Part shown: positions 10,601-20,109 of the stretch, piece by piece | Layout of the letters: each line of letters starts with the position of its first letter | How positions within the stretch are numbered: position 1 is the first letter of the stretch | Origin: Dyadobacter jejuensis | Lineage (GTDB): Bacteria; Bacteroidota; Bacteroidia; Cytophagales; Spirosomataceae | Length of the DNA: 64,000 nucleotides | Reading direction: 5' to 3' | NCBI RefSeq assembly: GCF_003149085.1 | Contig: NZ_QGDT01000012.1 | Span: forward strand, 1-64,000 | Made by a program: the position numbers and the translations under genes | The notes under the pieces: generated by a model | What the model was told of the DNA's origin: nothing | The model's input: only the letters and a program-made list of their open reading frames with translations | Database searches by the model: none

Positions 10601-11194
10601 TTAAATGAAAGTAAGTTCTATAGCGACCCCTATCCAAGTTACGGAGAGACCAAATTCCTTTAAAATAGTATTTTTTAGGTATTTCATGGTTCGGATCATA
10701 TGTTTTTTAACAGCGTTGTTAGAAATACCTAGTTGTTCGGCTGTGGCCTTATAAGTATGGCCATCTACCCGACATAATTCAAAAATTTCCCTGCTACGGG
10801 GTGGGATCTGTGCGAGCACCCTGTCTATAAATTCCAGATATTCGGTTGTTTGATATTCCTCTTCTGAGTAGTTATTCAATACAAAGGAACTTCTCATTAT
10901 TTCTTCCTGCACCGTTTTTTCCATGGCAGCATGTTTGAGAAAATTAAATGTGATATTTCTAGCCAGGACGAATAGATAGGCTCTAAAAGAAAAGATAGAG
11001 ACCAGATTGCCGCGGATATCCCAGACCTTTAAGAATATTTCTTGACATAGGTCTTCGGTATATTCGTCTGATTTGACAAATTTTAAAACATATCTTCGAA
11101 TCTCAGGGTAGTAAAAGTCATAGATGGTGGAAAATGATTTTTCGTTTCCAAGGGCAATTTGCTCCAGTAATTTTTTTTCATCGATCAAAATCAT
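10601..11194 (-). CDS. ECF RNA polymerase sigma factor
   Basis: 197 residues with sigma region 2 (YDFYYPEIRRYVLKFVKSDEY, then EDLCQEIFLKVW) and region 4 (IPPRSREIFELCRVDGHTY ... LGISNNAVKKHMIR). This is the Bacteroidota group that pairs with FecR and SusC. It heads the minus-strand cluster, and the FecR-family gene follows after 108 bp. It most likely directs transcription of the downstream uptake genes. The ATG at 11194 is used because it follows directly on the purine-rich stretch AAGGCAACA. Confidence 0.93.
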   Translation of the reverse strand: MILIDEKKLLEQIALGNEKSFSTIYDFYYPEIRRYVLKFVKSDEYTEDLCQEIFLKVWDIRGNLVSIFSFRAYLFVLARNITFNFLKHAAMEKTVQEEIMRSSFVLNNYSEEEYQTTEYLEFIDRVLAQIPPRSREIFELCRVDGHTYKATAEQLGISNNAVKKHMIRTMKYLKNTILKEFGLSVTWIGVAIELTFI

Positions 11195-11510
11195 TGTTGC
11201 CTTCTAAGTGATTAGCATTTCGGTTGAGTAACTAAATTTAGAGATAACATAACCAATATTCTGCATTTATGAGTATAATAATCTTAAAATTTGGTTTGAT
11301 TGGTTATTGCATGTTAATAATTATGAAAAATGACTATTTTGTTTGATATTATATGGCTGTAGTGTAGTAACTTTTGCCCGATTTTAAATTTGTACGGTCC
11401 GATATTGAGGTATTCTAGGTAAGCAGTCGCCCCTTCTCCCCCTAAGGCCATTATATAAATAGGGCATAGGGTCATTGGATTTGCAAAGAAAAACCGAACT
11501 CGGTAACCCT
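11195..11510. other. Gene-free AT-rich stretch
   Basis: About 316 bases upstream of the ECF sigma gene, with no supportable reading frame. The right-hand half of this block should contain the leader of the sigma operon. No promoter matching the Bacteroidota -33/-7 pattern could be assigned with confidence. The boundary with the transposase fragment has no recognisable insertion-sequence end. Confidence 0.4.
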
Positions 11511-11879
11511 CTAATTACCTCTGTCCAGATTCTTGAAATATTCGGGAAGTAGATTTGCTAATTCTATGATGCTTGCTAATGGGATTTTTTTCAAAATATG
11601 ATTTAACCAAGCTTCTGGATTTAAGTCATGATCTTTGCAGTCGGCCATGAAGGTATACATGATGGCGTTTTGTTGGGCAGATTCTTGTGAACCTGCAAAT
11701 AAGTACGGTGTGACGCTTCGCTTTTTACGTCCTATTGCTACTGGCCTTATGGCGATTTCTACAAGATTATTGCGGTACGCCGGCAGTGAGTGCAAACAGA
11801 AGCTCAAACCATTTAGCTGGCTAATTAATGAAAGGTTGCTAGATTCTGCGCTAAGTTTGACGCCATAGGGATACTTCAA
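11511..11879 (-). pseudogene. IS66-family transposase, C-terminal fragment
   Basis: About 120 codons match only the tail of IS66 transposases. The core reads RNNLVEIAIRPVAIGRKK, equivalent to the conserved IDNN..E.AIRP.AIGRKN block, followed by FAGSQESAQQNAIMYTFM and a closing NLLPEYF in place of the usual LLP-NW ending. The DDE catalytic region upstream is absent and the only start is a weak TTG. No terminal inverted repeats were seen, so this is a dead remnant. It borders a broken restriction locus, consistent with insertion and deletion events there. Confidence 0.78.
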
Positions 11880-11971
11880 AACAAGGTCAAGAGGTTCAAT
11901 GGGAGCAGCCTGGTTGCTATAGATATGAAACCTTTTGGGGCTTTAACTCAGAAGTACATTGATCTATTTCA

Positions 11972-14433
11972 TTACCACCCACTCCCCAAGTTGCTCATTC
12001 GTTTCATCATATCGAAGAAGGAGCGGTTGAAGGCTTCGTCGGTGGCGAAGAGTTTGTATAGACCAAGGTCTTTTTTTCGTTGTTGGGTCATGACATCTTC
12101 CAGTATTCGTTTGAACGCCAAGTCTCTGTTTTGACTATCGTGGTTATCGGCCACTTTACTTTGGAAATCGGGATGAGCTTGTATGTGTTGGCTTAGGGTT
12201 ATGAATTTTACACGTTGGTCTTCTGGGGTTGCGTCCCAGCCGTGAAACCACCTTTCATTAAAACTCCTGATGATTTCGTCGAGTGGATTGGTTTCTTCCG
12301 CAGGTCCATGGGCTCCTCTTACGTTGGCATTTTGTGGGTCTAGTTCGGCTTCGGAGTCGTCTAGGGCTATGTTGTGGTTTAGGCGGGTTCTTTCCAGACC
12401 ATAAGTCGACAAGTCCACCGATTCCAGTATTTCATCAATTAGTACGTCTTCCGTTGTGGTCACCGACAGCTTGGGTATTAGGAATTTAAGAAACCAAAAC
12501 AGAACCTCCCATGCCACCACTTCAAATGGGATAATGGAGGCCATTTGGCCGTATATTTTCACAAATTGTTTGGCCTTGATCTTGAAGTCTATCTTTTGTT
12601 CTTCAGTCAATTCTAGGACATAGTCGAATCGATCTTGTGCCTTATCGATACCAAAGCTCAGCAGGTCGCCCTGTACACCGGCGAAATAATCATTTGTAAA
12701 TTGCTCAACCTCTTCCCATTCGTACACAGCCGTGTTATCGAGTTCGGCTTTTAGGTCATGCAGTACGTTTACGTCCGTTGCTCTGCTAAGGGATGTGGAC
12801 GTATAAAAGGGGTCGAAAGAGGCTTGGATATCGTCTATGGTATTGAAAAAATCCAGTACAAATATATCTTCGGTTCTTTTATCGAGCTTATCGGCGGCTC
12901 GGTTTAGCCTGGAAAGTGCCTGCACGGCCAGTACACCTTGTAGTTTTTTGTCGATATACATGCAGCTGAGTTTTGGCTGGTCAAATCCTGTGAGGTATTT
13001 GTTGGCCACTACCAACAGTCGGAACTCGTCCATGTTGAAATACCGGGCAATTTTGTCTTGAATATAGCCGGGGTCGGAGGACTTGGAGATGTCCATTTGC
13101 GGTGGAAATTCGTTCAGACTATCTTCGGTATGCTCTATACCGTTCACCGTTTTTTTGCCGGAGAATGCAATCGCTATCCGGAACGGATCACCTTTGCTTC
13201 GTAGTATCCGTTTCAGTTCGGTATAGTACCGAATCGCCGACTCTATGTTCTGGGTAACGACCATGCCTTTGGCCTTGCCCTTTAATTTTTTGGTTTGTAC
13301 CACATGGGTCAAAAAATGATCTAACATCACTTCCGATTTGGTGGCGATGGTACTTTCGTTTCTTTCCACAAATGCCCTGAGCTTTTTCTGTGCCTTTCCG
13401 GTGTCGAAAATCGGGTTGTCCTCTATGGATTTTTCAATTTCGTAATAACTCCTGTAAGTGGTATAATTGGCCAATACATCCTTGATAAAGCCCTCTTCTA
13501 TGGCTTGTTTCATGGAATACAAATGGAATTCGCCAAAAGATCCATCTGGATTTTTGACACCAAACCGCTCGAAAGTGGCGTTCTTGGGGGTAGCCGTAAA
13601 TGCCAAGTACGACGTATTACTTTTCATTTTCCGGCTCTGGATCGCCTTCAATATCTTATCCTGCAAATCTACTTCGTCCTCCTCAAGCGGCATAGCCCCC
13701 ATGGCCTCGTTCATCTTGCCGGCGGTGGTACCGCTTTGTGAACCATGTGCTTCGTCGATGATGACGGCAAAGTTTTTATGACCGAGATCGTCCAGCCCAG
13801 CTACAATAAATGGGAATTTTTGGATGGTGGTGATGATAATCCGCTTTCCGGATTCCAGTGCTTCTTTTAGGTCGCGGGAGGAGTAGGCCGGTGCCACTAT
13901 GTTTTTTATCTCCGAAAACTGTTTGATGTTTTCCCGAATCTGTTTGTCGAGCAATATCCGGTCGGTTACTACCAATACCGAATCAAAAAGCGGTTTTTGT
14001 AGCCCTTTTGAGCCGTTAACCGTGTCGTTTTCGGGGTAGGTTTCTATCAGCTGATAAGCAACCCAAGTAATGGAGTTGGACTTGCCTGAACCGGCCGAAT
14101 GTTGGATCAAGTGTGTTGACCTAGGCCGTTTTTCTTTACCAGCCCATCGAAATGCTCTAAAATCTTGCCCTTCCTGTCGGGGCTGCGCTGTAATTTTTGT
14201 AGTTCTGCGTTTTGGGTCGTTTCCAAAAAATGCCAGAACCGGGTTTCGTCTAGTGCAAATTGTGCATTGAAGTCATGGGCGTTACCCATCCAAAACCCGT
14301 TACTAGTACCATAATTTCCTTGCTTATCTTCAAATTGCGGACCGTTTTCCCGAATTTCTTCTTGGGTTTGGCCTGTTAATGCCTTTTCGATAGCCGCTTC
14401 CAGCGCCTGTTCGTTGGTTTTACTGTTTGTCAT
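11972..14433 (-). pseudogene. hsdR: Type I restriction subunit R (HsdR), internally deleted
   Basis: Two overlapping frames carry pieces of one HsdR. The first (14433 to 14107) has the N-terminal signature NAQFALDETRFWHFLETTQ and then ILEHFDGLVKKNG. The second (14110 to 11972) opens directly at the Walker A region HSAGSGKSNS. It continues through the DEAH box (IIDEAHGSQSG), motif III (FTATPKNATFERFG), the second helicase domain (LTGFDQPKLSCMYIDK) and the helical C-terminus. Roughly 200 residues expected between the pieces, including most of the PD-(D/E)xK nuclease domain, are missing, and the join is out of frame. The helicase half survives as a long open frame with only a TTG start. No hsdM or hsdS is present. 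HsdR normally translocates and cleaves foreign DNA; this copy should not cleave. Confidence 0.85.
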
Positions 14434-14617
14434 GTAGCAACTGTTGTTTTAGGGCTTCGCCTTTGGATGTTAGGCGGCATTTGTGGTTTCTGTAACGTGG
14501 ACTATCCGGCACAGTAATCTCAATGATGGCGTCACTTAGGGCAGGTTCCAGGTAATTTTTGGCAAAATGCGATCTGTTTTTCAGTCCCATCGCTTCCATT
14601 AATTCGCTACGACTCAT
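14420..14617 (-). pseudogene. Winged-helix C-terminal tail of a Fic-like or AlbA/RecG-like protein
   Basis: 65 codons starting MSRSELMEAMGLKNRSHF and ending near CRLTSKGEALKQQLL. This resembles the winged-helix tail found at the C-terminus of Fic-domain and AlbA_2 ATP-binding proteins that often sit beside type I restriction genes. Such proteins are normally several hundred residues long, and the catalytic part is absent here. The end overlaps the start of the hsdR relic by 14 bases, suggesting an original translationally coupled operon. It could also be a small stand-alone DNA-binding protein, but truncation is more likely. Confidence 0.5.
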
Positions 14618-14681
14618 GCGGTTAGATATGAAATAAATAAGTCGGTGTGTCAGATCCTCTATTTCTTTATAAATCTTAGTT

Positions 14682-14892
14682 TCATGTATGGTTGAGGATG
14701 GGCGCCGTTAAATAACCTTGAACTAATGAAAAGATTGGCGCTGCCAAACCTTCGGCCTCTGATAAATGAAAAATTTCCAGTACTCGCTCCCGGCTAAACT
14801 CTTTTTGTTTACTATTGATAAATACTTTTTCCTTTATCGCTAACACACTTTTAAATTGCCGGGTACTGCGTTCGGAAGTTGCAGGCTAGTTA
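14682..14892 (-). pseudogene. Unrecognised coding relic
   Basis: A run of about 65 sense codons closed by TGA at 14682-14684 and bounded upstream by an in-frame TAG, with no plausible start. Parts read ERSTRQFKSVLAIKEK and RERVLEIFHLSEAEGL, which look protein-like in composition. The family is not recognised. Position and strand suggest another piece of the dismantled restriction locus. Confidence 0.35.
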
Positions 14893-15004
14893 TCGTGGAA
14901 GAGCAGGGGCGAATGGTTACTTTTTCCTATGATATACTAGCTAGACTTTCTCCATCTACTTTCTAATAGTTTGGTTAAGCCCTAGGGAGGCGTAAAGGTA
15001 GACC

Positions 15005-15928
15005 CTAATTCTCATCAAAATAATCACTGTCCAACCGTTTGATCTCATATACTTTTTGAGTTGAAACACCCAGATTGTAATCAATCATTAATTGTGCTAA
15101 CTCCTCTCCATCAATCAGTACCATCTTCGTTTCATTGCGAGGGGTGTATTCTTTGGCCTCTTTGGTAAAGGTGGAAGTAGTAATAAAAATCCCCTTTTTT
15201 GCACCCTGTCCGGCCAATGCACCTACAAACTTATGTAGCTCTGGACGCCCCACCGAGTTGCCCTTCTGCCAGCGCTTGGCTTGAATGTATATAATATCTA
15301 GTCCGAGCCTGTCTTCTTTAATTGTTCCATCAATACCTTCATCATTGGTTTTTCCTACCGCTTTCCCAGCATCCTCAATTGAGCCTCCATAGCCCATTTT
15401 TACTAGCAGTTGAACGACCAATTTTTCAAAAAAGGATGGCGACATGCTTCTGACGGTATCAATAATTTCCAGGGCAAGTGAGTTGCGTATCCTTTGAGAA
15501 GCATTATCAATAACTTCTTCTGGAGTATCCGAATCTGTTTCAGAGCTTACTTCTAAGGACCTAGCCGCTTCCGCATCTTCGCGTCTAAAATTTTGAAACT
15601 CTACAAATTCGGAATAATTTCTCAAAATCTTATTGTCGATTCTGTCTGGATTGTCTTTTAATAACGTTAAGCCTCGAGAAGTGATCGATAGAGTGCCTCG
15701 CTTAGGAGAATCCAGCAGTCCTGCTTTTTTCAGGTAAGTTCGAGCCCATGCCACTCGGTTAGAAAACAAAAACGATTGTCCGCTGGGCAGCAGTGTGGTT
15801 CGTTCATCCTCGGTAAGTTCAAACTGATAGGCCAGAATTTCAACAACTTCCTTGACGGTGTATTCCTTTTTGTTTTTTGCCACTTTCAACAGAGGTAGCA
15901 TTAGTGTCTGGTAGTCGGGTATGGGCAT
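15005..15928 (-). CDS. mrr: Mrr-type restriction endonuclease
   Basis: 307 residues. The N-terminal 100 form the Mrr winged-helix domain (MPIPDYQTLMLPLLK, later ITSRGLTLL). The C-terminal domain carries the Mrr_cat signature SFFEKLVVQLLVKMGYGG, then GIDG, then IYIQAKRW, giving the D...QxK active-site arrangement of this restriction-endonuclease fold. Mrr enzymes cut DNA carrying foreign methylation. Length and motifs are complete, so it appears functional, unlike the restriction genes beside it. It stands alone, with about 110 bp to the nearest relic downstream. Confidence 0.92.
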   Translation of the reverse strand: MPIPDYQTLMLPLLKVAKNKKEYTVKEVVEILAYQFELTEDERTTLLPSGQSFLFSNRVAWARTYLKKAGLLDSPKRGTLSITSRGLTLLKDNPDRIDNKILRNYSEFVEFQNFRREDAEAARSLEVSSETDSDTPEEVIDNASQRIRNSLALEIIDTVRSMSPSFFEKLVVQLLVKMGYGGSIEDAGKAVGKTNDEGIDGTIKEDRLGLDIIYIQAKRWQKGNSVGRPELHKFVGALAGQGAKKGIFITTSTFTKEAKEYTPRNETKMVLIDGEELAQLMIDYNLGVSTQKVYEIKRLDSDYFDEN

Positions 15929-16239
15929 TTAGGTGGTTTTTCGATTTTGGAAAGAAATTTAAAAATTGAAGACGGGTATTTCTTACTCGCCAATCTATAA
16001 TCATGAAAAATCGAAAGATACTATTTTATCTTAAAATTTTAAATAGCGTGTATATTTTCTATTTACTATTGGTGACTCGACTTGGGCGTTCCCTTATAGT
16101 AGCGCCAACCCCCATTCTTTTAAAAATCAGAAGGGTAAGAAAGTGCTTGTGAATGGTAAAATCTTGAGATTTGGTGTTAAATAAAATACATTTATTTGTA
16201 TGAATAGTCATAATGAATAAACAATAGCGATCTGATTGC
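15929..16239. other. AT-rich divergent intergenic region
   Basis: 311 bases between the minus-strand mrr gene and the plus-strand glycosidase, with no gene seen. It must hold both promoters. No clear -33/-7 pair or operator palindrome was identified. Confidence 0.45.
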
Positions 16240-18338
16240 ATGAAAAGAAAACAGTCTAATATAAATGGTGGAGTGGCATGGTATACGTTAATAGGCATAT
16301 TGCTGACCCTGGGTGCGATGCCCGCCTATGCCAATGGGGAACCAGAGGGGGCGCATACGAAGAAGACTTCCGAAATGGTGCTTGAAAATAGGACTGTTAA
16401 AGTCACCGTCGACCAGCGAACTGGAAGCTTTGCGGTGTTGGAAAAAACCTCGGGGCAACTTTGGAAGTCGGACCCTTGGGAGGATGCAGCAGGCCTCATG
16501 GAGGTGAATGGCGGGGGTATTAAAGGCCAAACGGTTAATATATCAAAGATTAAGGACATCAGGGTAACTCAAAAAAGTAAGTGGGTTATCGGTATCGAAT
16601 TTGAGAATCCCATCCTAGAGGGGAATGTGGTGGCCGAAGGGGTACGTGTTCAAACAGAGCTACGTCTTGATGCCGACGAAGGGAGTTTGGATGTAGCTGT
16701 GGTGGCCTGGGAGGCTGGCAAATACAGGCTGTCGGACTTGCGCTACCCCGCTAGGGCTTTTAGCTTAGAAACCGACGTGGATAGGGGAGCGGTGGTCATT
16801 CCTCAAAAACAAGGGATGATCAGCCCTTCCTATATTTTCCCGATGAATGGGGGGCTTTTTGCCGCTGGGACGATGCTACCTATGTCGCGAGGTCCACGGG
16901 GATGATGGATCTGTTCAATGCATCAGGCTTGTCGATGCCGTGGTGGGGGACCTACAACCAAAAATCGGCGGTGATAGGGGTGATCGATGAGGATGCCCGG
17001 CCTCGGTTATTTTATAATATCAATAATAATGGGCAGTATTTATTCAATGCAGCGGGAAGAATGTCTCCCAACAAACGCATCGCTTTTTTGGACCCCGTAT
17101 GGAATCTGCAGAAACCCAAGGAGCGCAAAGTAATCCGTTATACGTTTATCCCCCATGGCGACTACGTCGATATGGCCAAAGTTTATAGGAAAGAGGTCGT
17201 TAGAAGAGGGTATTTTGTGTCGCTGGAAGAAAAAGCCAAGCGGGACCCTGATGTAAAGAAATTGGCCGGAGCCATCTATTTGGGGCTGTATGGGGGGTAT
17301 CCGCATTATGTAAATATGCCTGGAATGGCCTTTACCTTCGACCAGCTCAAAGATATCATCAAAACAACCCACGATGAGCTAAAGGTAGACCAGGCCTTTT
17401 TCCATGCCTGGGGGACTTTCTCCAATTTTGTTCCTAATTGTTGGCCCATTAGCGAGGCACTCGGAGGAGCTAAAAAACTTAAAGAAGCGGTAGACTTGAC
17501 GAAGAAATATGGTTATTTGTATTCGTCGTACCATGCCTATTCGGCGGCCCTAGAGAATGATCCAGATTTCGACACTACTTTATTTGAGAAAGACCCCCAG
17601 GGCAAACTAAAAAGAACAGGAAGTAGATGGGCCAATATTGACCCTAGTAAACAGCTGGGACTGGCGCAGAAAAGCTTGGATAGGGAAATCGACGCCTTGG
17701 GCTTGGAAGCCGATATTACGGACATCTCCTTCTCTTATTTTGCCGATCAGGATAATTCCGGTTTGTTTGCCTTGGCCAAGTACCTAGACTCCAAAAACTT
17801 GGTGAATGGTACCGAGCATGGTCAGCAGCAGTGGATACCGTATTTCGATATGTTTGAAGGGATGACCTACCTCAATTCCAATCTGTCGGAGATTTCCCAC
17901 AGGGCCCCTTTATTCAATTTGGTGTTTCACGATGCAGTGGCCATTTTTGGGAAAATTCAAGATCCTGACAACCAAATCTCCGAAAATGGGGATTTTAGGG
18001 TCAAGTCCCTCCGCAATATGCTATTTGGGGTCGGGTCGACTATCTTCTTTTCGCCCTATGAGTTCGATGGGATGAAGGGGATGATCAAAATGGCCAATGA
18101 AGTGGTGAGTCCGGTGGGCCGGGAAACGTTCTTTTCCGAGCTTAAGACCCACCAATATTTAAGTCCCGATTTTAACTTACAACAATCTACCTTTTCCTCT
18201 GGCACCCAGGTCCTGGTAAATCTGGGGCCTGTCCGCCAGCAAACCCAAGCGGGGGTCGAAGTGCCGGCCTTTGGCTATCGGGTGACCTTCCGGGATGGCA
18301 CCGTAAAAAAGGGAAGCTTTCAATGGCGTCTCGATTAA
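16240..18338 (+). pseudogene. DUF5696-like putative glycoside hydrolase, single frameshift
   Basis: A signal peptide (ending near MPAYANG) opens a roughly 200-residue beta-rich domain. A (beta/alpha)8-type region follows, with VDQAFFHAWGTFSNF, KKYGYLYSSYHAYS, LEADITDISFSYFAD and HRAPLFNLVFHDAV. These segments resemble DUF5696 proteins, which I associate with GH101/GH129-type folds. The frame breaks at GGG 16867-16869. Adding one G there gives an uninterrupted reading LFAAGDDATYVARSTG into the second frame, which otherwise starts at 16902. The rest of the 700-residue protein is intact, so this is a very recent mutation, an assembly error at a G run, or a recoding site. The substrate is unknown; the next gene is a sialate O-acetylesterase on the opposite strand. 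Confidence 0.72.
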
Positions 18339-18401
18339 TTTCCCGATCGAAAAGTAGCCCGTAAAGGATATAGAAGGCCTAAGTGAAAGCTAAGATGGTT
18401 G

Positions 18402-18437
18402 CCTGTGGGGCCGACTCGGGTGGGTCGGCCCCACAGG
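18402..18437. terminator. Strong GC-rich hairpin between convergent genes
   Basis: A perfect 14-bp stem (CCTGTGGGGCCGAC / GTCGGCCCCACAGG) with an 8-nt loop lies between the end of the glycosidase and the end of the convergent esterase gene. It probably terminates both, although no U tract follows on the plus strand. Confidence 0.75.
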
Positions 18438-18446
18438 GGTCTTTAG

Positions 18447-18499
18447 GGGATGGTCCCCACGGGATGGTCCCCACGGGATGGTCCCCACCGGATGGTCCC
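18447..18499. repeat. 14-bp tandem repeat, about 3.8 copies
   Basis: Three exact copies of GGGATGGTCCCCAC (18447, 18461, 18475) and a fourth partial copy (CGGATGGTCCC) follow the strong hairpin and end just before the esterase stop codon. Each unit is itself a small palindrome (GGGA-TGG-TCCC), so the array can form a series of short hairpins. Confidence 0.92.
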
Positions 18500-18515
18500 T
18501 TAATGACCCCGTCAA

Positions 18516-19949
18516 TTATTTCTGACTGATCTTAACGGGTTCTTCCCAGGTATCGGTTCTAAAGGAGGAGGCGGGAAGCATATTGGTGTCGAAAAGGCTG
18601 CCGATGATCCAGTTTTCCCAGGCATAGCGAACCGCTACCGGCGATGCCACATGGATACTTTTAACGAGGACCTTGTCGGTACCCACTATCTTGGCGTCGG
18701 CAGGGTGGAATACCTTGTCGGCCCCGGCTATCTCAAAGCCTTCTAAGCCTTCGGTGCTGTATAGGCCCGTTTCGGCATGGTCAAATTGGAGGACCATGCC
18801 ACCATCTTGTTGTTTGCTGGAAACATATTTCGGGCCAGCACAATCGATTTTACTAAAGCCGTAGGTCTTGTTCAGGGCCAAATACAGGAGCCGGTCTGCT
18901 ACCTCTTTTTTATAAGGGGGGTGAATAGACATCTCCTTGCCAAGGTCCATGGCTACGGCCATTCCGGCGTTAGGGATCAGGTCTTCGCACTGCAGCTGGG
19001 CCTCTCTAATAAACGCCGACTGGGAGTCCTTATAGCCAAAAGGAGCTATCTGCACGTAATAGAAGGGGAAGTCGCCGTTGTTCCAGCGTGTTCTCCAGTC
19101 TTTGACCATGGCTGGGAAAAGCTCCTTGTAGGCTTCGGGCTGATTTCTGTTGCTCTCTCCCTGGTACCAAAGGGCTCCTTTGATGGTAAAGGGGATTAAC
19201 GGGTTAATCATCGCATTGAAAAGCGCAGTCTTCACGCCGTGCGATTTGCTAAGATCGGCGTTGGTAAGGTCTATTTTTTGATAGGCACTCAAGGTTTCGT
19301 TGCTCATCCAGGCTTCTACGATGCTGCCTCCCCAGGAGGTGTGGATAATGCCCACGGGCACGTCGAGGACCTGCTGGAGCTGCTGGCCGAAGTAATAGCC
19401 CACAGCGCTGAATTCTCCTACGTTGTCGGGAGAGGCTTGCTGCCAGGCAGTATATTCCTTAACATCTTCAAGGGGCGTTTTGGCGCCCACGCGTTTCACG
19501 GTAAACAGGCGTAGGTTGGGGTTGCTGCCATGGGTAACGGCCTCAATGGTCCCAAAAGTAGGTTGGCCATTATAGCCCGTGACGGGCTGCTGCATATTGG
19601 ACTGTCCTGAGCATAGCCATACCTCACCAAATAGGATATTATCGAGGTTGATGTCAGAATTATTGCCTTTCAGTTGGATGGTCTGTGGGGCCTTGCTGTT
19701 GGTGGTCTGAACCTCCTGGCGCCAATGCCCGTCTTGGTCGGCCTGGACTCTAAGCCTTCCTTTGAGCCAGGAGGCTTGGATGGTAATGCGCTCCTGCGGG
19801 TCGGCCCAGCCCCAGAGTACCACTTTGGCGTTTCGTTGGAGTATCATATTGGACGATACGATGGCGGGAAGCTTTATTTCGGCCATCAAGGGGCCTATTG
19901 CTAATAAGAGGGCGGCTACGGTGAGCCGAAGTGTAGTTAATACTTTCAT
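18516..19949 (-). CDS. Sialate O-acetylesterase (SASA family)
   Basis: About 477 residues from the ATG at 19949, which gives a good signal peptide (MKVLTTLRLTVAALLLA). An in-frame ATG at 20012 would add 21 residues before it and is less likely. The SGNH-type esterase blocks are GEVWLCSGQSNM with the nucleophilic serine, GIIHTSWGGSIVEAW, WYQGESN, and a late segment around MSIHPPYKKEVADRL holding the catalytic His. These enzymes remove O-acetyl groups from sialic acids or other acetylated sugars in the periplasm. It is convergent with the putative glycosidase and may belong to the same glycan-degrading neighbourhood. The actual acetylated substrate is not certain. Confidence 0.92.
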   Translation of the reverse strand: MKVLTTLRLTVAALLLAIGPLMAEIKLPAIVSSNMILQRNAKVVLWGWADPQERITIQASWLKGRLRVQADQDGHWRQEVQTTNSKAPQTIQLKGNNSDINLDNILFGEVWLCSGQSNMQQPVTGYNGQPTFGTIEAVTHGSNPNLRLFTVKRVGAKTPLEDVKEYTAWQQASPDNVGEFSAVGYYFGQQLQQVLDVPVGIIHTSWGGSIVEAWMSNETLSAYQKIDLTNADLSKSHGVKTALFNAMINPLIPFTIKGALWYQGESNRNQPEAYKELFPAMVKDWRTRWNNGDFPFYYVQIAPFGYKDSQSAFIREAQLQCEDLIPNAGMAVAMDLGKEMSIHPPYKKEVADRLLYLALNKTYGFSKIDCAGPKYVSSKQQDGGMVLQFDHAETGLYSTEGLEGFEIAGADKVFHPADAKIVGTDKVLVKSIHVASPVAVRYAWENWIIGSLFDTNMLPASSFRTDTWEEPVKISQK

Positions 19950-20109
19950 AGTGAAAGATGGGTAGGGATTAGGTAAATGGAATAGTAGAACCCAATACTG
20001 GGTTCCATACAATATTATGTCAATAAAGTATCCTTTCGGGGTGAACTACTCGATCCATCTCCAAGTTTTAGTCCATAAAACCTCCCTTTGTCTCCATCTG
20101 TTTCAGATC

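Noticed and set aside
11635-13781. Plus-strand open frames opposite hsdR and the transposase tail
   Set aside because: They mirror the coding pattern of the minus-strand genes and carry no domains or starts of their own.
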